A DNA stretch of 64,000 bases, taken from the NCBI GenBank assembly GCA_040877875.1, contig JBBDNC010000115.1:23941-87940 (forward strand), read 5' to 3'. This stretch comes from JBBDNC01 sp040877875 (GTDB taxonomy: Bacteria > Bacteroidota > Rhodothermia > Balneolales > Balneolaceae). A program made the position numbers and the translations under genes. Position 1 is the stretch's first letter, and every line of letters starts with the position of its first letter. Below are positions 27,862 through 36,289 of this stretch, in pieces. The notes under the pieces were generated by a model. The model had not been told where the DNA came from. It did not search any database and worked only from the letters and a program-made list of their open reading frames with translations.

Positions 27862-28299
27862 CTATTTATTACCTATATATTTTCTTGATACATCAACGAT
27901 AAATCTGTCTTTTAAAAATTTTCGCCCCAACAACACAGGGTTACGCATTTCAGATCGGTCAGCAAGGGATAATTCAATGGTGTCGACCTGGGTATGGAGA
28001 CGGATTTTTGTCCGGATGATAATTCTGTCTTCCGTCAACCCATTGGAACTTCGAACCGACCTGATATCTTCTACAGGACACGTGAGTTTTTTGTTATTAT
28101 ATTCCGGATGAGTGGGGTCCAACAGATAAAACGAGACGTTCTTTTCTGCAGAGTTCAACTCAACTTTGTGACAGTGCAGGCTTGACGTATAGGCACCGGT
28201 GTCAATTTTGGCTTTAAGCTGATCTACATTCAAATCCGGTAGATCAATCTTTTCAATCCGTCCAACTAGTTTTTTTTCATTAATATTTTTTGAATTCAT
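27862..28299 (-). CDS. RimB-like retropepsin-type protease
   Basis: The 145-residue protein belongs to the small aspartic-protease-like family often called ATP-dependent zinc protease. The signature AKIDTGAYTSSLH (residues 29-41) holds the putative catalytic Asp, and a later hydrophobic strand with NPVLLGRKFLKDRFIVDVS supports the retropepsin fold. In pseudomonads the equivalent RimB is encoded with RimK and counteracts its glutamate tails. Here the stop is seven bases from the rimK-like start, so both are made together. The likely role is trimming or controlling the RimK product; this is inferred from context. Confidence 0.86.
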   Translation of the reverse strand: MNSKNINEKKLVGRIEKIDLPDLNVDQLKAKIDTGAYTSSLHCHKVELNSAEKNVSFYLLDPTHPEYNNKKLTCPVEDIRSVRSSNGLTEDRIIIRTKIRLHTQVDTIELSLADRSEMRNPVLLGRKFLKDRFIVDVSRKYIGNK

Positions 28300-28604
28300 T
28301 ATGTGAATTTTAGGGTGTTCATAATAACGTCTATTTTACTGGCAATCATTCATTTTTTAATATTTTATGGAAGGCTTTGCAAAACTAAGATTTTTGTTCA
28401 AGTTCAAAGCCTGTCCGCCAGCCGGCGGATTAAAACCACAGCATATTATGCATATGTGAGGATTTTAAAATCCCGATAATGTGGAAATTGGACAAAAAGA
28501 CGCTCATTTTTTGAACACGCAGTGATTTTGAAAAGCCTTCTTATGATGGGGTAAGTTGTTCATTCCCGTTTTATAATAGATGACCAAATTGACAAAAAAC
28601 ACGG
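28300..28604. other. Intergenic stretch holding the left repeat copy
   Basis: The 305 bases between the RimB-like gene and the 167-residue membrane protein gene are mostly occupied by the repeat copy at 28370-28540. The flanks are AT-rich; a TATAAT at 28573-28578 could serve the downstream gene, but no matching upstream element at proper spacing was found. Confidence 0.5.
28370..28540 (-). repeat. MITE-like repeat, left copy (inverted relative to 29125-29298)
   Basis: A non-coding element of about 171 bases with short terminal inverted repeats (GAAGGCTTTGCAAAA at one end, TTTTGAAAAGCCTTC at the other). It contains an imperfect 16-base palindrome (28414-28429) and two blocks that recur exactly, in opposite orientation, in the right copy: CAAGTTCAAAGCCTG within 28399-28413 and AACACGCAGTGATTTT within 28514-28529. 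Overall similarity to the right copy is roughly three quarters by eye. It contains no gene. Confidence 0.85.
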
Positions 28605-29108
28605 ATGGAAACATTAACTGTATTTGAAAAATATTCAAGGTATTGGCCCTCCATAGCAATTACGAGTGCTGTGTTGTCCGTCATAATTTTCGGTACATAT
28701 TGGTACAGTAACGATATACTGATTGCCGGCTATTTAAGGCTGGCAGCATTCATCTTTTTTGCACTCTCACTACTTAGCTTCTTCAAATGGAAAGACGGAC
28801 AAGTAAAAATCGACTTAAACCTGGATCAGGATCAAAGAATTAAACTCACTTACTTTGTGCGTGATCGTTTCATTACGAGTAACCACTTAAACCTGGACGA
28901 CGTCAGTGCAGTTGAAGTGAACAAGATGCCAAATATAACTCTCTACAATGAATTCGCAACAGGAGATCGTTGTATACGTTTCAGGAGTAAAGATACCGGA
29001 GAATGGAGTTATCTGAATAAAGTACACGGAAGGATCATCCCGCTGGATAGGGAAAATGCAAATCGGGTTACAGAGTTTATTAAAGCCCATCTGAATCGGT
29101 CATTGTAA
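28605..29108 (+). CDS. Membrane-anchored protein of unknown function flanked by inverted repeats
   Basis: The 167-residue product has two hydrophobic helices (about residues 14-32 and 38-59) and then a soluble domain of about 100 residues with alternating strands (VKIDLNLDQDQRIKLTYFV, RCIRFRSKDTGEWSYL) and a final helix (NANRVTEFIKAHL). The two-helix plus beta-rich layout recalls bacterial PH-like membrane proteins, but no firm family match is seen. It is the only gene between two inverted repeat copies, between the RimB/RimK cluster and the polyamine operon. Confidence 0.72.
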   Translation: METLTVFEKYSRYWPSIAITSAVLSVIIFGTYWYSNDILIAGYLRLAAFIFFALSLLSFFKWKDGQVKIDLNLDQDQRIKLTYFVRDRFITSNHLNLDDVSAVEVNKMPNITLYNEFATGDRCIRFRSKDTGEWSYLNKVHGRIIPLDRENANRVTEFIKAHLNRSL

Positions 29109-29124
29109 ATTTGGATTCCCTCTA

Positions 29125-29298
29125 AGAGGGTTGTGTAAAATCACTGCGTGTTCAAAAAATGAGCTTTGTTTTGCACAATCTCAGCATTTTCGCGAATTCG
29201 AAATCCTCATTTATGCCTAATAAACTGCGGTTCCGATCCGCCGGCCGGCGGACAGGCTTTGAACTTGAACAAAACCCCTGGTTTTTTAAAGCCCTCTC
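29125..29298 (+). repeat. MITE-like repeat, right copy
   Basis: A 174-base element that is the inverse of the copy at 28370-28540. It shares the exact block AAAATCACTGCGTGTTCAAA, extended to 28 bases ending at 29164, and the 25-base block GGACAGGCTTTGAACTTGAA onward at 29250-29274. It has a perfect 16-base palindrome TCCGCCGGCCGGCGGA at 29237-29252, where the left copy has one change. Its ends are related inverted repeats (AGAGGG and CCCTCT). Its right end coincides with the stop codon of speE. Confidence 0.87.
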
Positions 29299-30146
29299 TA
29301 ACTGACAAGTTCCCCGACAAAATTTGGCAGCGCGAAACAGGACCGGTGAACATCGGAATTGTAGTATTTCAAATTTCGAAGCTGATTTGCATTCTCCAGT
29401 ACCCTCCCGACTACAATCTCATCCAGCGGATGATCTTTTTGGGAAGCACACATCATTGACCACATTCCTCCGGGATATAACGGTATATAAGACAAATATA
29501 GGGAAGCAAACGTAAATAGTTCTTCAAGCGAGCTGTACACCTTTTTAATACTTGAGTGATAAGCAGATACCCACGGGCTTTCAGTTTGTGCTGTCAGCAC
29601 TCCGTGCCCGCTTAAGGCATTCTGACAATGCTTATAGAACTCTTTCTCAAACAACCCTTCTGCCGGCCCTACCGGATCAGAACCGTCTATCATGATCACA
29701 TCATAGGGCTGATTTACATTTTTCACAAATGATATTCCATCCTGGAACAAGACATTAAGCTTCGGATTTTCAAAATCTCCCACCCCTGGCAAAAACTTTT
29801 TTGAAGCTTCTACTACGGTTTCGTCAATTTCAACCATATCCACATGTTGAACCGATGAGTGCTTCATCACTTCACGAGCTGTGCCTCCGTCGCCTCCCCC
29901 GATGATCAATACCCGTTCGGGAGAAGGATGGGTAAATAGCCCCACATGAGCTAACATTTCATGATAGACAAATTCATCTTTTTCAGATAGCATGACCATT
30001 CCATCGATGACCATCAGATTTCCCCAGGTATCCGTTTCATAGACTTCCACAAGTTGATAGTCGGATTGCCTGGAATACAATAACCGGTTGACACCTACGG
30101 TAAGTCCTGTTCGTCCGTTATAGAATTCATTGAATTGAATGGGCAT
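29298..30146 (-). CDS. speE: Spermidine synthase / aminopropyltransferase
   Basis: SpeE transfers the aminopropyl group from decarboxylated S-adenosylmethionine to a diamine. The 282-residue protein has the Rossmann motif IIGGGDGGTAREV near residue 91 and the active-site stretch MIDGSDPVGPAEGLF near 151 with the catalytic Asp. It is nine bases downstream of the pyruvoyl arginine decarboxylase gene. With agmatine being made upstream, the true acceptor may be agmatine rather than putrescine; no agmatinase gene is in the window. The TAG stop touches the end of a repeat element. Confidence 0.95.
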   Translation of the reverse strand: MPIQFNEFYNGRTGLTVGVNRLLYSRQSDYQLVEVYETDTWGNLMVIDGMVMLSEKDEFVYHEMLAHVGLFTHPSPERVLIIGGGDGGTAREVMKHSSVQHVDMVEIDETVVEASKKFLPGVGDFENPKLNVLFQDGISFVKNVNQPYDVIMIDGSDPVGPAEGLFEKEFYKHCQNALSGHGVLTAQTESPWVSAYHSSIKKVYSSLEELFTFASLYLSYIPLYPGGMWSMMCASQKDHPLDEIVVGRVLENANQLRNLKYYNSDVHRSCFALPNFVGELVS

Positions 30147-30155
30147 AGTGTTTTT

Positions 30156-30680
30156 CTATTTCAATGGATTTAAAGATCCTGTTGACTCGGTACGAATCGA
30201 TTCCAGATCATACCAAAGAACGACTCCTGCAAAGGTTGAACCGCATACTTTAATCTTGTGCTCGATGCCAACCGATTTAATTTCCTTTAATTTGCGTTGT
30301 CGATATTCAAAGGCATCCACGACCATCTGTTGAACAATGGATTGAACGGTAGAAAGTTCCGCATGATCTTCAAATTCCATAATCACCCCCGGTTCCTCAG
30401 GGTCTTCCGGAATTCCTACAGCTATTGCCGAAGAGATCATCCTGCCGGGCGTCACGGCATCAATAGATGCATATGCCAAAGGAATCAACCCCCCTTTGGG
30501 AAGATTGATATCCTCTATACTTACCTGTTTCGCACCCGGGGGGAGAATACTGCTCATACGTACAAGGTTTGTATCTCCCACTCCTGCCTGGATTAAAGCA
30601 TTATCAAATGCATTCAATCTTGTGCGCCCTTCAGCCGCCCCCCGGACAAGCGAGAATAGATTTGGAGTTTTTACCATCAT
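30156..30680 (-). CDS. pdaD: Pyruvoyl-dependent arginine decarboxylase
   Basis: This enzyme makes agmatine from arginine, with a pyruvoyl group formed by self-cleavage instead of PLP. The 174-residue proenzyme has the cleavage motif in LVRMSSILPPGA; the pyruvoyl group should arise from S44 after the S43-S44 bond is cut. The GGLIPLAYASID and PGVIMEFEDHAE segments also match the family. It lies between speD and speE, all on the minus strand, giving a complete arginine-to-polyamine unit apart from removal of the urea/guanidino group. Confidence 0.94.
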   Translation of the reverse strand: MMVKTPNLFSLVRGAAEGRTRLNAFDNALIQAGVGDTNLVRMSSILPPGAKQVSIEDINLPKGGLIPLAYASIDAVTPGRMISSAIAVGIPEDPEEPGVIMEFEDHAELSTVQSIVQQMVVDAFEYRQRKLKEIKSVGIEHKIKVCGSTFAGVVLWYDLESIRTESTGSLNPLK

Positions 30681-30787
30681 AATTCGTTAAATGTAGAGAT
30701 CACTTTCGGTTGATATTGAGATGAATTTGCGGAAATGAAATGGGTTAACGAAAAGCGGAAGGTTTTCTCCATAGCGGTTGCTTTCAT

Positions 30788-31201
30788 TTACTTATTATTC
30801 CAGGCAGAGACTTCCGAGCTGGGTTTAAAAAGCAGTTTTTGTCCTTGCGGAACCATAAACATCCCTCTTTTCATTTCCATACTTGAAACATTTGCCGATT
30901 CGAATAAATCTTTCAATTTTTCCTGAATAATCCAGGGGTCAATGGTGTCTCCGCATGTAAAAATATCGACCGCAGCATAATTATATTCCGGCCATGTATG
31001 GATAGCAACATGAGATTCGGCAATCACAATAACACCGCTGATCCCGTATGGACTAAACTTATGAAAGTTATGTGAAATTAGGGTTGCTCCCGATTCTTTA
31101 GTCGCCTCTAATAGTGATTGCTCAATAAACTCAATATCATTGATTCTTGACTCATTACAATCATAATATTCAACGAGAATTTGTCTGCCAAGTGCTTGCA
31201 T
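30788..31201 (-). CDS. speD: S-adenosylmethionine decarboxylase proenzyme
   Basis: SpeD provides decarboxylated SAM, the aminopropyl donor for SpeE. The 137-residue protein is of the short bacterial/archaeal class 1b type. The self-cleavage site is E62-S63 in VIAESHVAIHTWPE, with H68 and C83 (DIFTCGD) as the usual processing and catalytic residues. It is the first gene of the polyamine operon, 107 bases before pdaD. Like PdaD it is a pyruvoyl enzyme, so two of the three enzymes here do not need PLP. Confidence 0.95.
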   Translation of the reverse strand: MQALGRQILVEYYDCNESRINDIEFIEQSLLEATKESGATLISHNFHKFSPYGISGVIVIAESHVAIHTWPEYNYAAVDIFTCGDTIDPWIIQEKLKDLFESANVSSMEMKRGMFMVPQGQKLLFKPSSEVSAWNNK

Positions 31202-31459
31202 TTTTTCTTACTCTTTAAAAAGCCATTTTATTAAAAATTCGGATTTCTATGTATTACCCCGTACAGGCCGGTTTATAACCTTAGTAGAGACTGAACGATT
31301 TACTTCTATGTTTTTGAGTATATCGAAACAAAATAATTGCAACGATAAAACGATCCCGGTTGATACTTATTTGTTTTTTGAGAACCGTTCTTCTGCCAAA
31401 CCGATGAATCCACCCATTCCGGCAATAAGCCAATAAATTACACAGATTTTTAACATTAA

Positions 31460-33448
31460 ATGAAAGAGAAACTAAAAAAAATCTCAACGGAACAATTGAC
31501 CGAAATCTATGAGGCACTCTACCTTCCCCGGGCCATAGAGGAAAAGATGCTTTCGCTTCTTCGTCAAAACAAGATCAGCAAATGGTTTTCCGGGATCGGA
31601 CAGGAAGCCATTTCAGTGGGAGTCGGGCTATCTGTTGACCGGGATGATTTTCTGCTTCCGATGCATCGTAATCTCGGTCTATTTACAACACGGGGGGTTC
31701 CTCTCTACCCTCTTTTTTGTCAGCTTTTGGGAAAAGCTGACGGGTTCAGCGGAGGACGGGAGCGGTCGTTTCATTTTGGGGCTCTTGACTATAAAATTGT
31801 GGGAATGATCTCACATCTGGCAGCAACGATGCCGATTGCCGACGGACTCGCACTGGCCCAAAAATTAAAACGAACGGACCAGATCGTCGTTAGTTTTTGC
31901 GGAGACGGCGCGACAAGTGAAGGGGATTTTCATGAATCCCTGAACCTGGCAGCAGTGTGGAAGCTCCCTGTTATTTTTATGATAGAAAATAACGGCTATG
32001 GATTGTCGACGCCCGTTTCGGAACAGTTCGCTTGCAAAAGTCTCGCAGATCGGGCTGCCGGGTATGGAATGAAAGGCATGAAAATAGACGGAAACAATAT
32101 TTTCGAGGTAATGGAAGCAGTACATGAGGCAAGAGAGATGGCACTGAAGGGAAAGCCGGTGTTCATTGAAGCCATGACCTTCAGGATGCGCGGACACGAG
32201 GAGGCATCGGGTACATTTTATGTATCGGATGAACAAATAGAGGCATGGAAAGCTAAAGATCCGCTCCAACGGGTTGAAAGCAGGTTGCTGGAATCAGGCT
32301 TTATGAAGGATAAAAATAATTTGAACCGGATTCGGAAGAAAGTTCAATCGGAGTTTACAGAAGAATTGGAAAAAGCTTTGGAAGCCCGGGACCCTGTTTT
32401 GAATACGGATAAAGAACTTTCAAGGGCCGGCCTGGTAAAATATCATGAAACCGTTAAGACGGAGCCTCAGGGGGTTCAAATCAAAAGGAGATTTATTGAC
32501 GGTATCCGGACTGCCTTGTATCAGGCTTTTGACGAAGACTCCACATTGATAATGATGGGACAGGACATAGCAGAGTACGGAGGGGTATTTAAAGTAACAG
32601 AGGGATTCCTGGAGGCCTTCGGAAAAGATCGAATTCGAAATACTCCCATCATCGAGTCGGGTATTATCGGCACAGCAATCGGACTTTCACTGGAGGGTTT
32701 CAAACCCGTCGTGGAAATGCAATTTGCCGATTTTATATCCTGTGGGTACAATCAGATTGTGAATAATCTTTCCAAAGGGCATTATCGCTGGATGCCACCC
32801 TTGAATGTTACAATCCGGGCCCCCCACGGAGCCGGTGTAGGAGCCGGCCCCTTCCATTCTCAGTCGCCCGAAGGATGGTTTATGTCTCATCCCGGTTTAC
32901 GAATCCTTGTGCCGGGAACCGTAGATGATGCCCAGAATATGCTTTATTCTTCTTTATTCGACTCGAACCCCACCCTGTTTTTTGAACATAAAAAACTCTA
33001 CCGCAGTCTAAAAGAAGAAATTCCCGGGCGTTGCAGGTTCGTTGATTTGGACCACGCAGTGGTTCGGCGTCCGGGAAGAGACGTATCAATTATTACGTAT
33101 GGTCTCGGTTTGCAGTGGGCTCAAGAGATTGCAGAGGAATATGAAAAATCGGGAGTCTCTCTTGAAATTGTTGATCTTCGAACTCTTGCTCCTCTCGATC
33201 GAAACACCCTGAGAAAATCAGTTGAAAAAACCTCCAAAGTTCTCCTGCTACAGGAACCTTCTCAAACCCTGGGCCCGATGAGTGAATTGTCGGCTATTAT
33301 CATGGAGGAGTGTTTTGAATTTCTGGATGCCCCGGTAATTCGCTGCTCTTCACTGGATACTCCTGTCCCCTTCAACCGGGAACTTGAAAAGGGATTCCTT
33401 GCACGATACCGTTTACATGAAAAACTGGACACATTGCTGGAATATTAA
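31460..33448 (+). CDS. 2-oxo acid dehydrogenase E1, alpha and beta parts fused
   Basis: The 662-residue protein joins the E1 alpha domain (about residues 1-330) and E1 beta domain (about 345-662) of a thiamine-diphosphate dehydrogenase, probably for branched-chain 2-oxo acids or pyruvate. The ThDP motif is GDGATSEGDFHESLNLAAVW at about 148-167; the beta part has MMGQDIAEYGGVFKVTEG and the FADFISCGYNQIVNNL segment. Such fusions are common in Bacteroidota-type genomes. The E2 and E3 partners are not in this window. It is divergent from speD and its stop is nine bases from the converging holA gene. Confidence 0.92.
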   Translation: MKEKLKKISTEQLTEIYEALYLPRAIEEKMLSLLRQNKISKWFSGIGQEAISVGVGLSVDRDDFLLPMHRNLGLFTTRGVPLYPLFCQLLGKADGFSGGRERSFHFGALDYKIVGMISHLAATMPIADGLALAQKLKRTDQIVVSFCGDGATSEGDFHESLNLAAVWKLPVIFMIENNGYGLSTPVSEQFACKSLADRAAGYGMKGMKIDGNNIFEVMEAVHEAREMALKGKPVFIEAMTFRMRGHEEASGTFYVSDEQIEAWKAKDPLQRVESRLLESGFMKDKNNLNRIRKKVQSEFTEELEKALEARDPVLNTDKELSRAGLVKYHETVKTEPQGVQIKRRFIDGIRTALYQAFDEDSTLIMMGQDIAEYGGVFKVTEGFLEAFGKDRIRNTPIIESGIIGTAIGLSLEGFKPVVEMQFADFISCGYNQIVNNLSKGHYRWMPPLNVTIRAPHGAGVGAGPFHSQSPEGWFMSHPGLRILVPGTVDDAQNMLYSSLFDSNPTLFFEHKKLYRSLKEEIPGRCRFVDLDHAVVRRPGRDVSIITYGLGLQWAQEIAEEYEKSGVSLEIVDLRTLAPLDRNTLRKSVEKTSKVLLLQEPSQTLGPMSELSAIIMEECFEFLDAPVIRCSSLDTPVPFNRELEKGFLARYRLHEKLDTLLEY

Positions 33449-33456
33449 TCGTCCTA

Positions 33457-34545
33457 TTATTCTTCTCCATGCTTCCTGTAATAATTCTCAGTTCCGAGGA
33501 GTCGTTTGATCAACAGGAATAAAATCGTAGTTGAATCCAGGGTACTGAACCCCTTGGCAGACCGGTCGGTATCCAGAAGAGCTTCGTATACTGCCGGCAT
33601 CTCCGCCAGGCTGAACCCGGAGGCATCTTCCCATAATTTGTTAAAGAACCAGTTGTTTTTGATTCCCATCTCCTGCTGAATTTTTGATTTTGCCATCCCC
33701 CTTTCCTTAAGGCGGCAAATCTGCCAGATATTGCCGAATACACTATAAAAGAAACCGACCGTACGTATGATCTCCCCGTTTTCCGAATTTGCTGCCAGCA
33801 GCATCTTTTCAGCAATTTTCACAGACTTTTCCAGATCTCGTGATATCACGGCTTCTTTTAGTTCGATAACTGAAAATTCTCGGTAAGAGCCGATTATTTT
33901 TATTACATGATCCCTGTTAATCCTGGATTCCTCATCGACATAAGTACAAACCTTTTCTATTTCCGTAGCCAGTATTTGAAGGTTATCGCCGGCAAGCTGA
34001 GTCAGAATCTGGGCTGCTTCCGGATCCATTTCTTTTTTATGCTTATGGCGGACCCAATCGGCCGCCCAATCCGGCAGTTTATAGTCGGGAAGTTTATTAA
34101 ACTCCCTGGAATAGACATTTGTTGAATTTGTCAGGGCCTTTCCCAAATTTGTTCTTTTGTCAGGGGATTTGGTGTCTATCAGACAAAGAAAGGTTGTCGG
34201 ATTTGGATTCTCAAGATATGGAATAAAATCATTGACATGCCCCTCTTCCTCTGCCCTGCCCCCCAACTTGGCGAAGTCGCGCACTACTACCACTCTTAGA
34301 TCCGCCATCATCGGATAGCTTCGGGCAATGTCCAGAACTTTATTGGGGCTCACTTCACTTCCATATAGCAAATCCAGGTTAAAATCCTGCTGATCCGGTT
34401 GAATTTGCCGGATCGCTTCATCCTGGAGCAAATCCAGGAAAAAAGTTTCGTCCCCATAGAAAAAATAAACCGGTTTCCGGTGATTCGGATTTCGGATACT
34501 CTGCAGAGCTTCCCGGTAAAATTCTATGCTGGTTTTTTTAGCCAA
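33457..34545 (-). CDS. holA: DNA polymerase III delta subunit
   Basis: HolA is the clamp-loader subunit that opens the beta clamp. The 362-residue protein has the family's weak but recognisable pattern: the PVYFFYGDETFFLDLLQDEA start, the DLRVVVVRDFAKL strand near residue 103 and a C-terminal helical domain with an ENGEIIRTVGFFYSVFGNIW segment. The length is standard. It converges with the E1 gene and is followed on its own strand by nothing closer than the polyamine operon. Confidence 0.9.
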   Translation of the reverse strand: MAKKTSIEFYREALQSIRNPNHRKPVYFFYGDETFFLDLLQDEAIRQIQPDQQDFNLDLLYGSEVSPNKVLDIARSYPMMADLRVVVVRDFAKLGGRAEEEGHVNDFIPYLENPNPTTFLCLIDTKSPDKRTNLGKALTNSTNVYSREFNKLPDYKLPDWAADWVRHKHKKEMDPEAAQILTQLAGDNLQILATEIEKVCTYVDEESRINRDHVIKIIGSYREFSVIELKEAVISRDLEKSVKIAEKMLLAANSENGEIIRTVGFFYSVFGNIWQICRLKERGMAKSKIQQEMGIKNNWFFNKLWEDASGFSLAEMPAVYEALLDTDRSAKGFSTLDSTTILFLLIKRLLGTENYYRKHGEE

Positions 34546-34606
34546 AATCTATGATTTGTGATTCAACAGGTTTTACAGCATTTGCAGAATCAATTTACAA
34601 CAAAAA

Positions 34607-36112
34607 TCAGGGAGTCAGCCTTCCCAGCATGCGCGGAAACGGAATGGTTTCCCGAACATGTGTGAGGCCGCAAATCCAAGCCAATGTACGTTCCAGGCCC
34701 AATCCGTAGCCGGAATGCGGGACAGATCCATACCGCCGCAAATCGAGATACCATTGGAAAGGCTCTTCCGGCAAGTCATGTTCTGCGATTCGCTTTCGCA
34801 GCATGTCCAGGTTGTCTTCCCGTTCACTGCCGCCGATTATTTCACCATATCCTTCCGGGGCCAGTACGTCCATTGCCAAAGCTAACTGATCGTCTTCAGG
34901 ATCGCGTTTCATATAGAATGCCTTTACTTCAGCCGGATAACGGTGAACAATGACCGGAGCGTCAAATTGCATGGTAAGGATCGTTTCATCACTTCCCCCG
35001 AAGTCATTTCCCCATTCAAAATTGATAGCCGATTTTTTCCATACCGGGATATTTCTAAGGTCTTCTTCGATCTGGTCCCGGCGAGTTGCAATTTCCTGGA
35101 TGCGTTGATCTATCTGGGATTTTCTCCACTTTTTGGCAGATCCGTGTTCTTTTTTTATCGCCTCAAGTTCTACTGCGAGATTTTCCTGCTCTTCCTTTCG
35201 ATCCTTCGTCATCTTATCGAGCATTTCCGTGGTTTCCCCGCTCTTTAACTTTTCTACTGCTTCTGAATAGGTCATTCTGTGGAACGGGTTCCGGAGAGCC
35301 TGCTCCAGGTATGTGGTGTCTCTTTCAAGAATCTCAAGATCTGACCGGCTGGATTCAAGGATCTCCCCGAGAATAAATTTAATCATCTCTTCCGCAAGGT
35401 CCATGTTCATATCCAGATCATAATAAGCCATTTCAGGCTCAATCATCCAGAATTCAGTCAGATGGCGGCGTGTCTTGCTTTTCTCGGCTCGAAAAGTGGG
35501 ACCGAACGTGTAAACTTTGCCATGTGCCATGGCCATCGCCTCGGCATAAAGCTGACCGGATTGAGTCAGATAAGCTTTTTCGTCAAAATAATCTGTTTCA
35601 AACAAGGTGGTAGTGCCTTCGGCGGCATTCCCGGTAAACACAGGGGCATCGAGTTGTAGGAAATCCCGTTCCTGAAAAAACTTGTGGATGGCAAATATAA
35701 TGGCGTTTCGAACCCGCATGGCCGCCCATTGTCTCCTGCTTCTTAACCACAGATGACGGTTTTCCATTAAAAATTCCACTCCATGTTCTTTTGGAGTAAT
35801 TGGGTAATCCTCCGCTATTTGATGGATTTTTAAATTTGATACATGAAGCTCGTATCCCCCGACACTTCGATCGTCCTTTACGACCCGTCCACTAATTTCC
35901 AGTGAACTTTCCTGTTTAAGCGATGCGGCGGAATCCCAGACATTTTCCGGTACTTCATCTTTTGCTACAATACATTGACACAGGCCGGAGCCGTCCCGCA
36001 TTTCAATAAACTGAAGATTTTTACTGCTTCTGTAATTATATACCCAACCTTTAAGGGTGACGCTTTGATCTTCATGTTTGTTTAAATGTTTGATATAAAC
36101 CATGGATTTCAA
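34607..36112 (-). CDS. asnS: Asparaginyl-tRNA synthetase with coiled-coil insertion
   Basis: A class II synthetase that charges tRNA(Asn). The 501-residue protein has the N-terminal OB-fold anticodon-binding domain (about 15-100), the class II core with FGPTFRAEKSKTRRHLTEFW (203-222) and the C-terminal motif 3 YGLGLERTLAW. Between SEAVEKLK (about 290) and the FEWGNDFGG motif (about 365) lies an insertion of about 65-70 residues rich in Lys, Glu and Gln that should form a long helical hairpin. A TAAGTTTG at 36126-36133 on the minus strand may be its -7 promoter box. An internal Met at residue 4 is an alternative start. Confidence 0.95.
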   Translation of the reverse strand: MKSMVYIKHLNKHEDQSVTLKGWVYNYRSSKNLQFIEMRDGSGLCQCIVAKDEVPENVWDSAASLKQESSLEISGRVVKDDRSVGGYELHVSNLKIHQIAEDYPITPKEHGVEFLMENRHLWLRSRRQWAAMRVRNAIIFAIHKFFQERDFLQLDAPVFTGNAAEGTTTLFETDYFDEKAYLTQSGQLYAEAMAMAHGKVYTFGPTFRAEKSKTRRHLTEFWMIEPEMAYYDLDMNMDLAEEMIKFILGEILESSRSDLEILERDTTYLEQALRNPFHRMTYSEAVEKLKSGETTEMLDKMTKDRKEEQENLAVELEAIKKEHGSAKKWRKSQIDQRIQEIATRRDQIEEDLRNIPVWKKSAINFEWGNDFGGSDETILTMQFDAPVIVHRYPAEVKAFYMKRDPEDDQLALAMDVLAPEGYGEIIGGSEREDNLDMLRKRIAEHDLPEEPFQWYLDLRRYGSVPHSGYGLGLERTLAWICGLTHVRETIPFPRMLGRLTP

Positions 36113-36125
36113 ATTTTTTCTAAAG

Positions 36126-36133
36126 CAAACTTA
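36126..36133 (-). promoter_or_regulatory. Possible -7 element for asnS
   Basis: Read on the minus strand, TAAGTTTG fits the TAnnTTTG consensus and lies 13 bases before the asnS ATG, which would give a very short leader. No TTG was found at the -33 position, so support is weak. Confidence 0.28.
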
Positions 36134-36289
36134 TACAATTAAAAAAATCTTCCGGCCGCCGGCAGGAAAGAATGGGAAAACACTGTTGTCTCCCCTTCAA
36201 GATCTGTTCAGGATAAAATGTATTTAACGGACAATCCCAGGTTCTTTTGAGTCCACTCAATTGAGCAATTCAGGACTCGTTTTCAATTC

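Noticed and set aside
29166..29459. 97-codon frame containing LNLNKTPGFLKPS
   Set aside because: It lies across the repeat element and the end of speE; the same peptide appears at 47512-47706 because of the repeat, so both are repeat-derived artefacts.
31367..31456. 29-codon minus-strand frame (MLKICVIYWLIAGMGGFIGL, then AEERFSKNK) just upstream of the E1 gene
   Set aside because: It has a believable hydrophobic helix and ATG, but is very short, has no detected ribosome site and overlaps another weak frame at 31281-31517; evidence is insufficient.
36145..36165. GC-rich CCGGCCGCCGGC segment upstream of asnS, similar in look to the repeat palindrome
   Set aside because: Only a few bases match the repeat core and none of the flanking conserved blocks are present.
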